DNA of 64,000 nt from Streptomyces violascens (lineage in GTDB: Bacteria; Actinomycetota; Actinomycetes; Streptomycetales; Streptomycetaceae), in assembly GCF_014649955.1 (NCBI RefSeq), contig NZ_BMUA01000012.1, positions 176,555 to 240,554 of the forward strand, in the 5' to 3' direction. Below are positions 51,435 through 59,932 of this stretch, piece by piece. The translations under genes and the position numbers were made by a program. Below the pieces are notes generated by a model. It did not search any database. It had not been told where the DNA came from and saw nothing but the letters and a program-made list of their open reading frames with translations. Every line of letters begins with the position of its first letter. Positions within the stretch are counted from its first letter, which is position 1.

Positions 51435-52547
51435 ATGGGTCTCACGAGCAACAAGGTCCTGGCACTCGCCGTGTTCCTGGCGGTGGTGCTGTTCGCGGTC
51501 ACCATCTGGTTGTGGCCGCGCCTGGCGCGTCGCAGCTGGAAGGCCGTGATGGGCCGGATCGGGCTGCTGCTCGCGACCCAGCTGGCGATCTTCGCCTCGG
51601 TCGGTCTGGCCGCCAACAACTCGTTCCTGTTCTACGGGTCCTGGGCGGACCTGTTCGGCCAGGAGCAGGACATGGGCAAGGTCGTCGACCACTCGGCGGG
51701 CGGCAAGAACATCCAGGTCGTCGCCAAGCAGAAGCCGGACACCCCGGGCGCCGGCAAGCCGCAGCTGGGCGGCGAGATCCAGAAGATCGTGCTGGCCGGG
51801 GAGAAGTCGAAGATAACGAGCCCGGCCTACGTCTATCTGCCCCCCGAGTACTTCCAGAAGGCGTACGAGAACAAGACCTTCCCGGCCTCGATCGTGCTGA
51901 CCGGCTACCCGGGCACCGCCGAGAACCTGCTCAAGGGCCTCAGGTACCCGAAGACGGCCTGGGCGCAGGCCAAGCAGAAGAAGATGCAGCCGATGATCCT
52001 GATCATGATGCGGCCGACGGTGGCGGGCCAGCGCGACACCGAGTGCGTCGACATACCGGGCGGCCCGCAGACCGAGACGTTCTTCGCGAAGGACGTGCCG
52101 GGCGCGATCTCCGCGAACTACCGGGTCGGCACCAAGCCGCAGAACTGGGGCTTCATCGGCAACTCGACGGGCGGCTACTGCGCCCTGAAGATCGGCATGC
52201 ACCACCCCGAGCAGTTCGCGGCGAGCGCCGGCCTCTCGGCGTACTACAAGGCGGCGGACGACCCGACGACCGGTGACCTCTTCCACGGCAACAAGCACGA
52301 GGAGAACCGCGCCAACCTGCTGTGGAGCCTCGACCACCTCAAGCCCGGCAAGTCGTCCTTCCTGGTCACGAGCTCGCTGTCGGGCGAGGAGAACTTCAAG
52401 CCGACCCAGGCCTTCATAAAGAAGGTCAAGGCGCCCGGCCGCGTCTCCTCGATCACCCTCGACAGCGGCGGCCACAACTTCAACACCTGGCGCCGCGAGA
52501 TCCCGCCGGCCCTGGAGTGGATCAGCGGCCGGCTCAGCGCGAGCTGA
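51435..52547 (+). CDS. Membrane-anchored esterase-fold hydrolase
   Basis: A 370-residue protein. Two N-terminal helices (about 5-27 and 40-62) anchor a large extracytoplasmic alpha/beta hydrolase domain. The nucleophile is Ser244 in FIGNSTGGYCALK, and the histidine is probably in SGGHNFNTWR. This resembles the esterase D/antigen 85 type. Its gene is adjacent to the lysyltransferase, so a role in lipid or envelope modification is a fair guess. Its 3' end overlaps the convergent ABC gene by 14 bp. Confidence 0.8.
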   Translation: MGLTSNKVLALAVFLAVVLFAVTIWLWPRLARRSWKAVMGRIGLLLATQLAIFASVGLAANNSFLFYGSWADLFGQEQDMGKVVDHSAGGKNIQVVAKQKPDTPGAGKPQLGGEIQKIVLAGEKSKITSPAYVYLPPEYFQKAYENKTFPASIVLTGYPGTAENLLKGLRYPKTAWAQAKQKKMQPMILIMMRPTVAGQRDTECVDIPGGPQTETFFAKDVPGAISANYRVGTKPQNWGFIGNSTGGYCALKIGMHHPEQFAASAGLSAYYKAADDPTTGDLFHGNKHEENRANLLWSLDHLKPGKSSFLVTSSLSGEENFKPTQAFIKKVKAPGRVSSITLDSGGHNFNTWRREIPPALEWISGRLSAS

Positions 52548-53679
52548 CCGACTCGACCTTCACCTCGGTCCGGGGCACCGCCTGGGCGTCCGCGTCGATG
52601 GAGCGGCGCAGGGCCTCGTGGAGCCGGGCCGGCGTGAGCACGCCGAGGAAGCGGCCCCGTTGCTCGCGGTCGATCACCGCGATCCAGCCCGCGTCGTGCT
52701 GGAGCATCGTGGCGAAGGCCTGCTTGAGGGACGCGCCCACCGGAAGCCAGGCCTCCATGCGCCGGGCGTGCTCGCGGACCGTGCCCTTGCCGGCCCGGGC
52801 CTGCTCGGCGGAGATCCAGCCGTGCAGGTTGTCCTCGCCGTCCAGGACGACCGCCCAGCGCGCGATGTCGGCGGGCAGCGCGTCGTCGAGGTGCACCACG
52901 GGCGGCTGCTCCAGGTCGCCCTCCTCGATGGGGGTGACCGAAAGGCGCTTGAGGCCCCGGTCGGCGCCGACGAAGTCAGCGACGTACTCGGTGGCGGGGG
53001 CGCCGAGCACGGCGGCGGGGGCGTCGAACTGCTCGATGGCGCCCTGCCCGTAGACGGCGATGCGGTCGCCGAGGCGGACCGCCTCCTCGATGTCGTGGGT
53101 GACGAACAGGACCGTCTTGCGCACCTGCGACTGGAGCCTGAGGAACTCGTTCTGCAGCCGCTCGCGCACCACCGGGTCGACCGCGCCGAACGGCTCGTCC
53201 ATGAGCAGCACCGGCGGGTCGGCCGCCAGTGCCCTTGCCACGCCCACCCGCTGGCGCTGGCCGCCGGACAGCTGGTCCGGGTAGCGCGAGCCGTACGTCG
53301 TCGGATCGAGCCCGACCAGGTCGAGCAGCTCGGCCGCGCGCTTGTGGGCCGCGGCCTTCTTCACGCCGAGCAGATGCGGGACGGTCGCGGTGTTCTCCAG
53401 GACCGTCTTGTGCGGGAAGAGCCCGACCTGCTGGATCACATATCCGATACGGCGCCGCAGTTGTACGGGATCGACCGTCGATATGTCCTCGCCGTCCAGG
53501 AAGATCCGCCCGCTGGTCGGCTCGATGAGCCGGTTGACCATTTTCATCGTCGTGGTCTTGCCGCACCCCGACGGGCCGACCAGGGTGACCAGTTCACCTT
53601 CGGCCACCTCGAAGGAAAGATCGTCCACCGCGGTGGTCCCGTCGGCGTACCGCTTGGTGACGTGCTCGAACCGGATCAT
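52534..53679 (-). CDS. Glycine betaine/choline-type ABC ATP-binding protein
   Basis: A 381-residue ATPase of the OpuCA/ProV branch. Walker A GPSGCGKTT lies at 35-43, with Q-loop QQVGLFPHKTV, signature LSGGQRQRVGVARAL and Walker B VLLMDEPFGAVD following. Residues 265-381 form CBS-like regulatory repeats (GRFLGVLTPARLHEALR), which in OpuA sense ionic strength. It is divergent from the two permease genes and the binding protein gene, with which it makes a full importer. Confidence 0.88.
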   Translation of the reverse strand: MIRFEHVTKRYADGTTAVDDLSFEVAEGELVTLVGPSGCGKTTTMKMVNRLIEPTSGRIFLDGEDISTVDPVQLRRRIGYVIQQVGLFPHKTVLENTATVPHLLGVKKAAAHKRAAELLDLVGLDPTTYGSRYPDQLSGGQRQRVGVARALAADPPVLLMDEPFGAVDPVVRERLQNEFLRLQSQVRKTVLFVTHDIEEAVRLGDRIAVYGQGAIEQFDAPAAVLGAPATEYVADFVGADRGLKRLSVTPIEEGDLEQPPVVHLDDALPADIARWAVVLDGEDNLHGWISAEQARAGKGTVREHARRMEAWLPVGASLKQAFATMLQHDAGWIAVIDREQRGRFLGVLTPARLHEALRRSIDADAQAVPRTEVKVESVSSR

Positions 53680-53814
53680 GGTTCCCCATTGTGAAGGCTG
53701 GCTGGCGCGCTTGTGTGAAGCCCATGTTGCTGTACTGCGAAGGCCCGAGGCGATTGTCAGTGGTCGGGGATAGGGTCGTCGGGAACGAATCGAACACCGG
53801 GGGGAGGTGGGGGA

Positions 53815-54495
53815 GTGGCGCAGAACTGTCTGGCGGCGAACGACTGGATCTGCTGGGAGTACGTCAGCTCCCGGAGCCAGGAGCTGACCGACGCGACGGT
53901 CCAGCACGTGTGGATCACCGCGGTGTCGGTCCTGATCGGCCTGCTCATCGCCTTCCCCCTCGCGCTGCTCGCGCGCGGGCGCAAGGGCGTCGCGGCCACC
54001 GTCCTCGGCTTCACGACCGTGCTCTACACCGTGCCGTCGCTCGCGATGTTCGCCCTGCTGCTCCCGGTGTTCGGCCTCTCGGCCGGCCTGGTGATCACGG
54101 GATTGGTGCTGTACTCGCTGACGATTCTCGTACGGAACATCCTGGCCGGGCTCGAATCGGTGCCCTCCGACGCCCTGGAGGCGGCCCGCGGCATGGGGTA
54201 CGGGCGGATACGGCTGCTCTTCGAGGTCGAGCTGCCGCTCGCGCTGCCCGCGCTGATGGCCGGGCTCAGGATCGCCACGGTGGCCACCGTCGCGCTGACC
54301 ACGATCGGCTCGCTCGTCGACCACGGCGGCCTCGGCAACCTCATCGAGCAGGGCCTGCCCACCTTCTTCAAGGCGCAGATCCTCACCGCCTCCGTGCTGT
54401 GCGTGGCGCTCGCGATCGCCGCCGACCTGCTGCTCCTAGGCGTCCAGTGGCTGCTCACGCCGTGGACCCGGATCCGTACGGCGAAGGCGGTCTGA
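53815..54495 (+). CDS. Glycine betaine/choline-type ABC permease (OpuCB-like)
   Basis: A 226-residue permease with five to six helices. The EAA-type loop motif lies in EAARGMGYGRIRLLFEVELPLALPALMAGLR, and LTTIGSLVDHGGLGNLIEQGL is typical of Opu permeases. GTG 53815 has a GGGGGAG site. It is followed four bases later by the second permease gene, so the two are co-translated. It is divergent from the ATPase gene. Confidence 0.87.
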   Translation: MAQNCLAANDWICWEYVSSRSQELTDATVQHVWITAVSVLIGLLIAFPLALLARGRKGVAATVLGFTTVLYTVPSLAMFALLLPVFGLSAGLVITGLVLYSLTILVRNILAGLESVPSDALEAARGMGYGRIRLLFEVELPLALPALMAGLRIATVATVALTTIGSLVDHGGLGNLIEQGLPTFFKAQILTASVLCVALAIAADLLLLGVQWLLTPWTRIRTAKAV

Positions 54496-54498
54496 GCG

Positions 54499-55167
54499 AT
54501 GGGAGTCTTCACACAGGCCTGGACGTGGCTGACCACGGGGGCCAACTGGTCGGGGGACGACGGCGCCTGGCACCGGCTCGGTGAGCACGTGTACGTCAGC
54601 GCGCTCGCCCTCGTCGTGTCCTGCCTGGTCGCCCTGCCGCTCGCGCTGTGGCTCGGACACATCGGCAAGGGCGGCGCGCTCGCCGTCAACATCTCCAACG
54701 TCGGCCGGGCGATACCCGTCTTCGCGGTGCTCGCCCTGTTCATGGTGACGCCGCTGCGCAACGCGGGCTATCTGCCCACCGTGATCGCCCTGGTGCTCTT
54801 CGCGGTGCCGCCGCTGCTCACCAACGCCTATGTCGGCATGCGCGAGGTGGACCGGGCGGCGGTGGAGGCGGCGCGCGGCATGGGGATGTCGGGGCGTCAG
54901 CTCTTCCTCCGGGTGGAACTGCCGCTCGCCTACCCGCTGATCATGACCGGGCTCCGCTCGGCGGCGGTCCAGATCATCGCCACCGCGACGATCGCCGCGA
55001 TGGCCGGACTGGGCGGGCTCGGCCGGATAGTCACCGAGGGATTCGCGGTGTACAACACCCCGCAGGTGGTGGCGGGGGCGATGCTCGTGGCCGCGCTCGC
55101 CCTGCTGGTGGAGGGCGTCCTGGTGGCGGTCGACCGCCTCTTCAGCCCGCTGCGCAAGCGTTCGTGA
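54499..55167 (+). CDS. Glycine betaine/choline-type ABC permease (OpuCD-like)
   Basis: A 222-residue permease. The loop motif EAARGMGMSGRQLFLRVELPLAYPLIMTGLR corresponds to that of its partner, and ATIAAMAGLGGLGRIVTEG follows. NISNVGRAIPVFAVLALFM is the usual membrane segment of the family. It forms the heterodimeric channel with the previous gene product. The binding protein gene follows after 103 bp. Confidence 0.87.
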   Translation: MGVFTQAWTWLTTGANWSGDDGAWHRLGEHVYVSALALVVSCLVALPLALWLGHIGKGGALAVNISNVGRAIPVFAVLALFMVTPLRNAGYLPTVIALVLFAVPPLLTNAYVGMREVDRAAVEAARGMGMSGRQLFLRVELPLAYPLIMTGLRSAAVQIIATATIAAMAGLGGLGRIVTEGFAVYNTPQVVAGAMLVAALALLVEGVLVAVDRLFSPLRKRS

Positions 55168-55209
55168 CCCTGTTCGTGCCCCTGTGTTCCGGCAACCCCC
55201 CCGATCCCG

Positions 55210-55242
55210 CAGTACCTGTGATCCCTCAGTACCTGTGATCCC
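55210..55242. repeat. 17-bp direct repeat
   Basis: CAGTACCTGTGATCCC occurs at 55210-55225 and 55227-55242, a 17-bp period, in the gap before the binding protein gene. It may be a replication slip; a regulatory role is not evident. Confidence 0.6.
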
Positions 55243-55270
55243 GTGACGTCTCCTGAATGGTGAACCCTCA

Positions 55271-56251
55271 ATGAGCAAGATCCTGCGTACGACCGGTCTG
55301 GCCCTCGGCACGCTGGCCCTGGCCGGCACGCTCGCCGCGTGCGGCGGCGACAGCCTGGAGAAGAGCAAGGACAAGAGCGGTTCCGGGGGGTCCAGCAGTA
55401 CGGGCGGCGGAAAGAAGGGCTCGCTGGTGATCGGCGCGGCCGGCTTCACCGAGTCCGCGGTCCTGGCCGAGCTGTACGCGCAGGTCCTGGCCGACGCCGG
55501 GTACTCGACCTCGGTCACCACCGTGAAGAACCGCGAACTGTACGAACCCGCCCTGGAGAAGGGCGAGATCGACGTCGTACCGGAATACGCGGCCACGCTC
55601 ACCGAATTCCTCAATGCCAAGGCGAACGGCGCCAACGCCAAGCCGCTGGCCTCCAGCGACGTCGCCGCGACCGTGGGCGAACTGACCAAGCTCGCCGGGC
55701 CGCGCGGACTGAAGGTTCTGCCCGCCGGTGAGGCGGTGGATCAGAACGCGTTCGCGGTGACCAAGGAATTCGCCGCCAAGAACAACCTCAAGACCCTTTC
55801 GGACCTGGGCACTTCCAAGGCCAAGGTGAAGGTCGCAGCCGGTGACGAGTGCAAGATCCGGCCATTCTGCGCGCCGGGTCTGAGCTCCAAGTACGGCATC
55901 GACGTCACGGGCATCGACCCCAAGGGCGTCGGCACCCCGCAGGCCAAGCAGGCCGTCAAGGACGGGGTGGACCAGCTGGTTCTGACCACCACGACCGACG
56001 CGACCCTGGACACCTACGGGCTCGTGCTGCTCCAGGACGACAAGAAGCTGCAGAACGCGGACAACGTGCTGCCGGTCGTCAATGCCAAGGACGCAGGCGG
56101 CCAGGAGATAGCCGATGCGCTCGGCAAGCTGACCAAGGCTCTGACGACCGCCGATCTGGTCGATCTCAACCGCAAGGTCGATGCCGAGCGGGCCAAGCCG
56201 GCCGATGTCGCGAAGGCCTATCTCCAGTCGAAGGGACTGATCAAGAAGTAG
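55271..56251 (+). CDS. Glycine betaine/choline-type substrate-binding lipoprotein
   Basis: A 326-residue lipoprotein with a signal peptide and lipobox LAAC near residue 24, a Ser/Gly/Lys linker, and the OpuAC-like domain. VIGAAGFTESAVLAELYAQVL, then ELYEPALEKGEIDVVPEYAATLTEF and a late NVLPVVNAKDAG are typical of osmoprotectant-binding proteins. Glycine betaine, choline or proline betaine are likely ligands. It completes the importer with the three preceding genes. Confidence 0.88.
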   Translation: MSKILRTTGLALGTLALAGTLAACGGDSLEKSKDKSGSGGSSSTGGGKKGSLVIGAAGFTESAVLAELYAQVLADAGYSTSVTTVKNRELYEPALEKGEIDVVPEYAATLTEFLNAKANGANAKPLASSDVAATVGELTKLAGPRGLKVLPAGEAVDQNAFAVTKEFAAKNNLKTLSDLGTSKAKVKVAAGDECKIRPFCAPGLSSKYGIDVTGIDPKGVGTPQAKQAVKDGVDQLVLTTTTDATLDTYGLVLLQDDKKLQNADNVLPVVNAKDAGGQEIADALGKLTKALTTADLVDLNRKVDAERAKPADVAKAYLQSKGLIKK

Positions 56252-56307
56252 CCGAATTTGGCGATTCGAGTAACTACAGGGGAACAGATTGACGGGCGGG
56301 GGTCCAT

Positions 56308-57318
56308 ATGAGGTCTACGCACGGTAAATTTCAGGCCATGCCACGTGGACGCCACCGTCATTCCCCTCCGCTGCACCGGCTCCTCCAGCCGTCGGCCGTC
56401 GCCGGCGTCTCCGTCATATGCGCCGGTGGCGCCTGGCTCTTCGATCAACCCACGGTGCTGCGGGCGTTGGCCGCCGCGGCCGCGGCGGCCTGCGTCACCG
56501 GCTCGGTGCTCATGCGCGCCTGGGACCGCGCCGCGGGCCGCCGCGTCGCCGAGCTGACCCGCTCGCGCGCCGCCGACCAGTGGCGCACCGAGGAGCGGAT
56601 CGCCGAGCTGGAGACCGAGTTGGAGGAGTCGCGCGAGCTGCGCGGCCGCCTCGACGCCAAGCTGCGCACCAAGCGCATGGAGCTGGCCGGTCTGCGCGGC
56701 GAGCACGCGGCCCTGCTGCGGCGCTACGCCAACGCCGAGACCGAGCGGGCCAGCGCCCTGGAAGGCCGGCGTCAGCTCGCTCTGGAGGCAGGGCCCAAGG
56801 CGCTGATTCCGTCGGGCAGCGCGCCGACGCCGGCCTCCTACCTCGCGGCCGCCCGCGCACTGGAGTCCCTCTCGCTCAGCGCCGAACGCCAGGCGAAGGC
56901 GCGGGCCTCCGCGTCCCGGGAGGCGGAGGAGCCGCAGGGGAAGCCCGAGGCGGCCCTCGGCAGCGGGGAACACACCCGCCCGGCGGCCGCCCTCACCGCC
57001 AAGCCGCGACAGGCCGAACTGCCCGCGGCCCCCGCGCCGGTGGCCTCCGCCGTGGTGCCCTACCTCGCCCCCCGCGCGGCCCGTCCCGAGGGCCGCTTCG
57101 ACTTCTTCGGTACGGGGGACGGCGGCGAGCGGAAGGCCGCCGCGGCGATCGAGGCGGTCCAGAACGAGGACCTGGCCGACGTCGTCGGCGCCGAGGCCCT
57201 GGCGGACCGCGCCCAGCAGGGGGGCCCGGACAAAACGGTGGGCGAGGTCATCGACCTGACGGTCCATGACGAGACGGAGCAGCTGGACGTGGCGGAGCTG
57301 CGCACGGCCATCTCGTAG
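56308..57318 (+). CDS. Conserved membrane/coiled-coil protein of unknown function
   Basis: A 336-residue protein. Two hydrophobic segments (about 30-45 and 50-68) are followed by a long coiled coil (85-155: RIAELETELEESRELRGRLD and further heptads), then an alanine- and proline-rich region. The end has an acidic motif (EVIDLTVHDETEQLDVAELR). I do not recognise a named family. ATG 56308 has GGGGG five bases upstream; ATG 56338 is the alternative. It follows the importer but with its own start region. Confidence 0.7.
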   Translation: MRSTHGKFQAMPRGRHRHSPPLHRLLQPSAVAGVSVICAGGAWLFDQPTVLRALAAAAAAACVTGSVLMRAWDRAAGRRVAELTRSRAADQWRTEERIAELETELEESRELRGRLDAKLRTKRMELAGLRGEHAALLRRYANAETERASALEGRRQLALEAGPKALIPSGSAPTPASYLAAARALESLSLSAERQAKARASASREAEEPQGKPEAALGSGEHTRPAAALTAKPRQAELPAAPAPVASAVVPYLAPRAARPEGRFDFFGTGDGGERKAAAAIEAVQNEDLADVVGAEALADRAQQGGPDKTVGEVIDLTVHDETEQLDVAELRTAIS

Positions 57319-57918
57319 GCCGGGCAGGGTGCCCTGGGGCTCCGCCCCAGACCCCGTTCGCGCCTTAAGGGCGCTCGTCCTCAAACTCCCCCAAGGCCTC
57401 AAGGGCCAGGGGGGACCCCCATGACGGGCTGAAGATGCCGGTGCTGGCAGGACCGATACTGCTAGGGGCGCGGGGCTGTCACATGTGCGGCTCCGCCGCG
57501 ATGGGGGTCCCCCCTGTTCGAGCGAAGCCGAGAACTTGGGGGAGCGAGCAACCACGCACGGCCCGCGGTGACCCGAAGACATCCGGAAGGGGTCGGGGCG
57601 GTAGGCCCCGGGATTGGGGGCTGGGGGCGAAGCCCCCAGGGTTTTGCGGGGCCGGGGGCGCAACAGCCCCCGGAACGAGGTCTGCGGCCGGTACCGAGGC
57701 CGCGCGTCGTGGCGAGTGTCGGTACCGTCCGCAGAGTCCGGATGCGCGGGGCAGCCGGCATCCGGGCGGGCTCCTCCCCCGAGTGGGCCCGCGGAAATGA
57801 TTGTTGTCGGGAGCCCGCCCTCTTTCCAGGGGGCACGGATGCAGATAATTGCCCCGGCGCCCGCACCGCGCCCCGCGACCGCCCCCACCGACCGCCCCCT
57901 CTACGGAAGGCGCTCCCC
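57319..57918. repeat. Repeat-rich spacer of 600 bp
   Basis: No convincing gene. It has CTGGGGC-TCC-GCCCCAG near 57334, then TTCGCGCCTTAAGGGCGCTC, CCATGACGGGCTGAAGATGC and a GGGCGCGGGGCTGTCACATG block as at 49.0 kb. A GGGGGC-GAA-GCCCCC hairpin follows near 57625. The last 100 bp should contain the promoter of the next gene. GGAAGG (57905-57910) is its ribosome site. Confidence 0.7.
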
Positions 57919-58776
57919 TTGCACCTCGCCGCCCCCGACCGCGATGCCCTGCGGGCGCTGCTGCGGGAGCGGCGCGCGGCCGTCAGCCCCGGCTCCGTCG
58001 GCTTCCCGCCGCGGCGTCCCGGCCCGGGCCGGCGCGCGGCCGGGCTCAGTCAGGAGCAGATGGACCTGCTGCTCGACCGCACGCCGGGCACGTACAACCG
58101 GTTCGAGAACGGTCAACTGGTCACCCCCTCGGCCGAGTTGCTGACCGCCGTCGCCACCCTGCTCCGGTTCGACGAGCAGGAGTGGACGTTCCTGTGGCGG
58201 CTCACCCGGCGCGAGGCGCCGCCGAACCCGCTGCACCGCGACTCCGGCCTGTCCGTGCCCGGCGAGTGGCGGCGGGCCGTCGACGGCATCAGCGGGGCGC
58301 TGGCGTACATCAACGACGCCGAGTGGAACCTGCTCGCCCACAACCAGGAGTTCGCCGCGCTCTTCCCGGGCGGCGAGCCCCCGGCCAAGTCCATGCGATG
58401 GATGCTCCTCGACCCCGAGGCGCGCGATGTGGTCCTCGGGGACTGGGCCAACTCCTGGGCGCCGGTGGTGATGCCGCAGCTGCGGCACGCCGTGGAGCTG
58501 CATCCGCAGAACACGGCGCTGGCCCGCCTGGAGGACGACGTACGCCGTGATCCGGTGGCCGGCCCTCTGTACGCGGTGGCCTCGGCGGCGCCCATCGCCT
58601 ATCCCGACGGAACGGAACGTCCGATCAACCACGCGCTGTACGGCCCGGGTTGGGTGACGACGTGCGTGGCCGAGCCGGTCACCTCGCCGGGCGCCCGGGT
58701 CATGCTCCTGCTCTACACGGCGGGCGACTCCCTCGCGAGCCGCAGCCCGCTCGGCCCGACACCGCTGACGAGTTGA
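57919..58776 (+). CDS. MmyB-like HTH transcriptional regulator
   Basis: A 285-residue regulator with an XRE-type HTH at about 35-85 (GLSQEQMDLLLDRTPGTYNRF) and the MmyB ligand-binding domain (GALAYINDAEWNLLAHNQEFAALFPG, MLLDPEARDVVLGDWANSW). TTG 57919 is the start: GGAAGG precedes it by eight bases. Such regulators in Streptomyces often sit next to genes for oxidoreductases or secondary metabolism; here a type III PKS gene follows after 87 bp on the same strand. Confidence 0.8.
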   Translation: MHLAAPDRDALRALLRERRAAVSPGSVGFPPRRPGPGRRAAGLSQEQMDLLLDRTPGTYNRFENGQLVTPSAELLTAVATLLRFDEQEWTFLWRLTRREAPPNPLHRDSGLSVPGEWRRAVDGISGALAYINDAEWNLLAHNQEFAALFPGGEPPAKSMRWMLLDPEARDVVLGDWANSWAPVVMPQLRHAVELHPQNTALARLEDDVRRDPVAGPLYAVASAAPIAYPDGTERPINHALYGPGWVTTCVAEPVTSPGARVMLLLYTAGDSLASRSPLGPTPLTS

Positions 58777-58863
58777 CCAAGTTTTTGGATTTACAGGGTT
58801 GATTCAAGACACGTGACGTATGGTGATGATCCGCCCGGTTTCGATTGGTGAGGGAGATCGTCC

Positions 58864-59919
58864 GTGCCCGCTCACATAGCTCCTCCCTGCGTCGTTCTGC
58901 CGGGAAACGTTGTGACGACCGACGAGATCTGCGCCGATATCCGCCGGGCGCATCCGGAACTGCCGCGTCTGGAGGCCGTGTTGCGGGTTGCCCGGGCCAC
59001 GACCGTACGGACCCGGCACTTCACCCGCCCGCTGGGCGCACCCACTGTGGCCGGAAACGCTCTGGTCGAGGAGCGCAACAGGGCGGCATACGAGGACGCG
59101 TTGAGCCTGGCGGCCGAGGCGGGGCGGCGGGCGCTGGCAGCGGCGCGGCTGCGGCCCGCCGACATCGACGCGATCGTCACCAGCCACACCACGTCCTGGA
59201 CCGTGCCCTCGCTCGACGTCCACTTGGTCGCCGAGCTCGGCCTGCGGCCCGACGTCCGGCGCCACCCCATGGGCACGGTCGGCTGCGCGGGCGGCGCCCA
59301 GGGCCTGGTCCGCGCCCACGAGGACATCGCCGCCCACCCCGGCGCGAACGTCCTCGTCGTCACCTCCGAGTGCCTGTCGGCGGCGACGTACAACCACGAG
59401 GACACCAGCCTCGAATCCATGGTCTACAAGGTGCTTTTCGGGGACGGCGCCGCCGCCGCGGTCGTCTGCGAGCGCCCGGGCTGGGACGGGCCGAGCTTCG
59501 TCGTCGAGGACACCTTCGAGTACGTGCTGCCCGACAGCGCCGACCGCTACCGGGGCCGGCTGAGCGGCGCCGGGCTGCACTTCGACTCCACCCGGGCCGC
59601 GACCGACGCCTTCAACGACTGCCTGCCGGCGCTGCTGGAATGGCTCGGGAAGGACGCGCTCGACTTCGCGGTGGTGCACCCCGGCGGCCCGCGCATCCTG
59701 GACGACACGGCGGCGGGCCTCGGACTCGACGTCGGGGGCGGCGCCCTGCGGCACGCCTGGGAGAGCCTGGCCGCCAACGGAAACCTGGGCGGCTCGGCGG
59801 TTCTGGACGTCCTGTCCCGTACGTCCGTCCAGGCCCCGCCCGCCGACGCCGCGGGCCTGATCATCGCGTTCGGCCCGGGCTTCGTCCTGGCGGCGGCGAG
59901 AGGGTACTGGTCCGGCTAG
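58864..59919 (+). CDS. Type III polyketide synthase
   Basis: A 351-residue homodimeric synthase of the chalcone/RppA superfamily, which extends a CoA starter with malonyl-CoA. The catalytic triad is intact: Cys141 in GTVGCAGGAQ, His272 in VVHPGGPRILDD and Asn307 in NGNLGGSAV. The ending LIIAFGPGFVLAAARGYW is the usual C-terminal loop. The starter unit and product cannot be told. No tailoring gene is next to it except the MmyB-like regulator upstream. It converges on nuoD, with a 13-bp gap. Confidence 0.87.
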   Translation: MPAHIAPPCVVLPGNVVTTDEICADIRRAHPELPRLEAVLRVARATTVRTRHFTRPLGAPTVAGNALVEERNRAAYEDALSLAAEAGRRALAAARLRPADIDAIVTSHTTSWTVPSLDVHLVAELGLRPDVRRHPMGTVGCAGGAQGLVRAHEDIAAHPGANVLVVTSECLSAATYNHEDTSLESMVYKVLFGDGAAAAVVCERPGWDGPSFVVEDTFEYVLPDSADRYRGRLSGAGLHFDSTRAATDAFNDCLPALLEWLGKDALDFAVVHPGGPRILDDTAAGLGLDVGGGALRHAWESLAANGNLGGSAVLDVLSRTSVQAPPADAAGLIIAFGPGFVLAAARGYWSG

Positions 59920-59932
59920 CCCGACGGGACGG

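Noticed and set aside
49443..57318. A secondary metabolite cluster around the lysyltransferase and ABC genes
   Set aside because: The genes are a lipid-modifying enzyme, an esterase-like protein and a complete osmoprotectant importer; no biosynthetic core enzyme lies among them.
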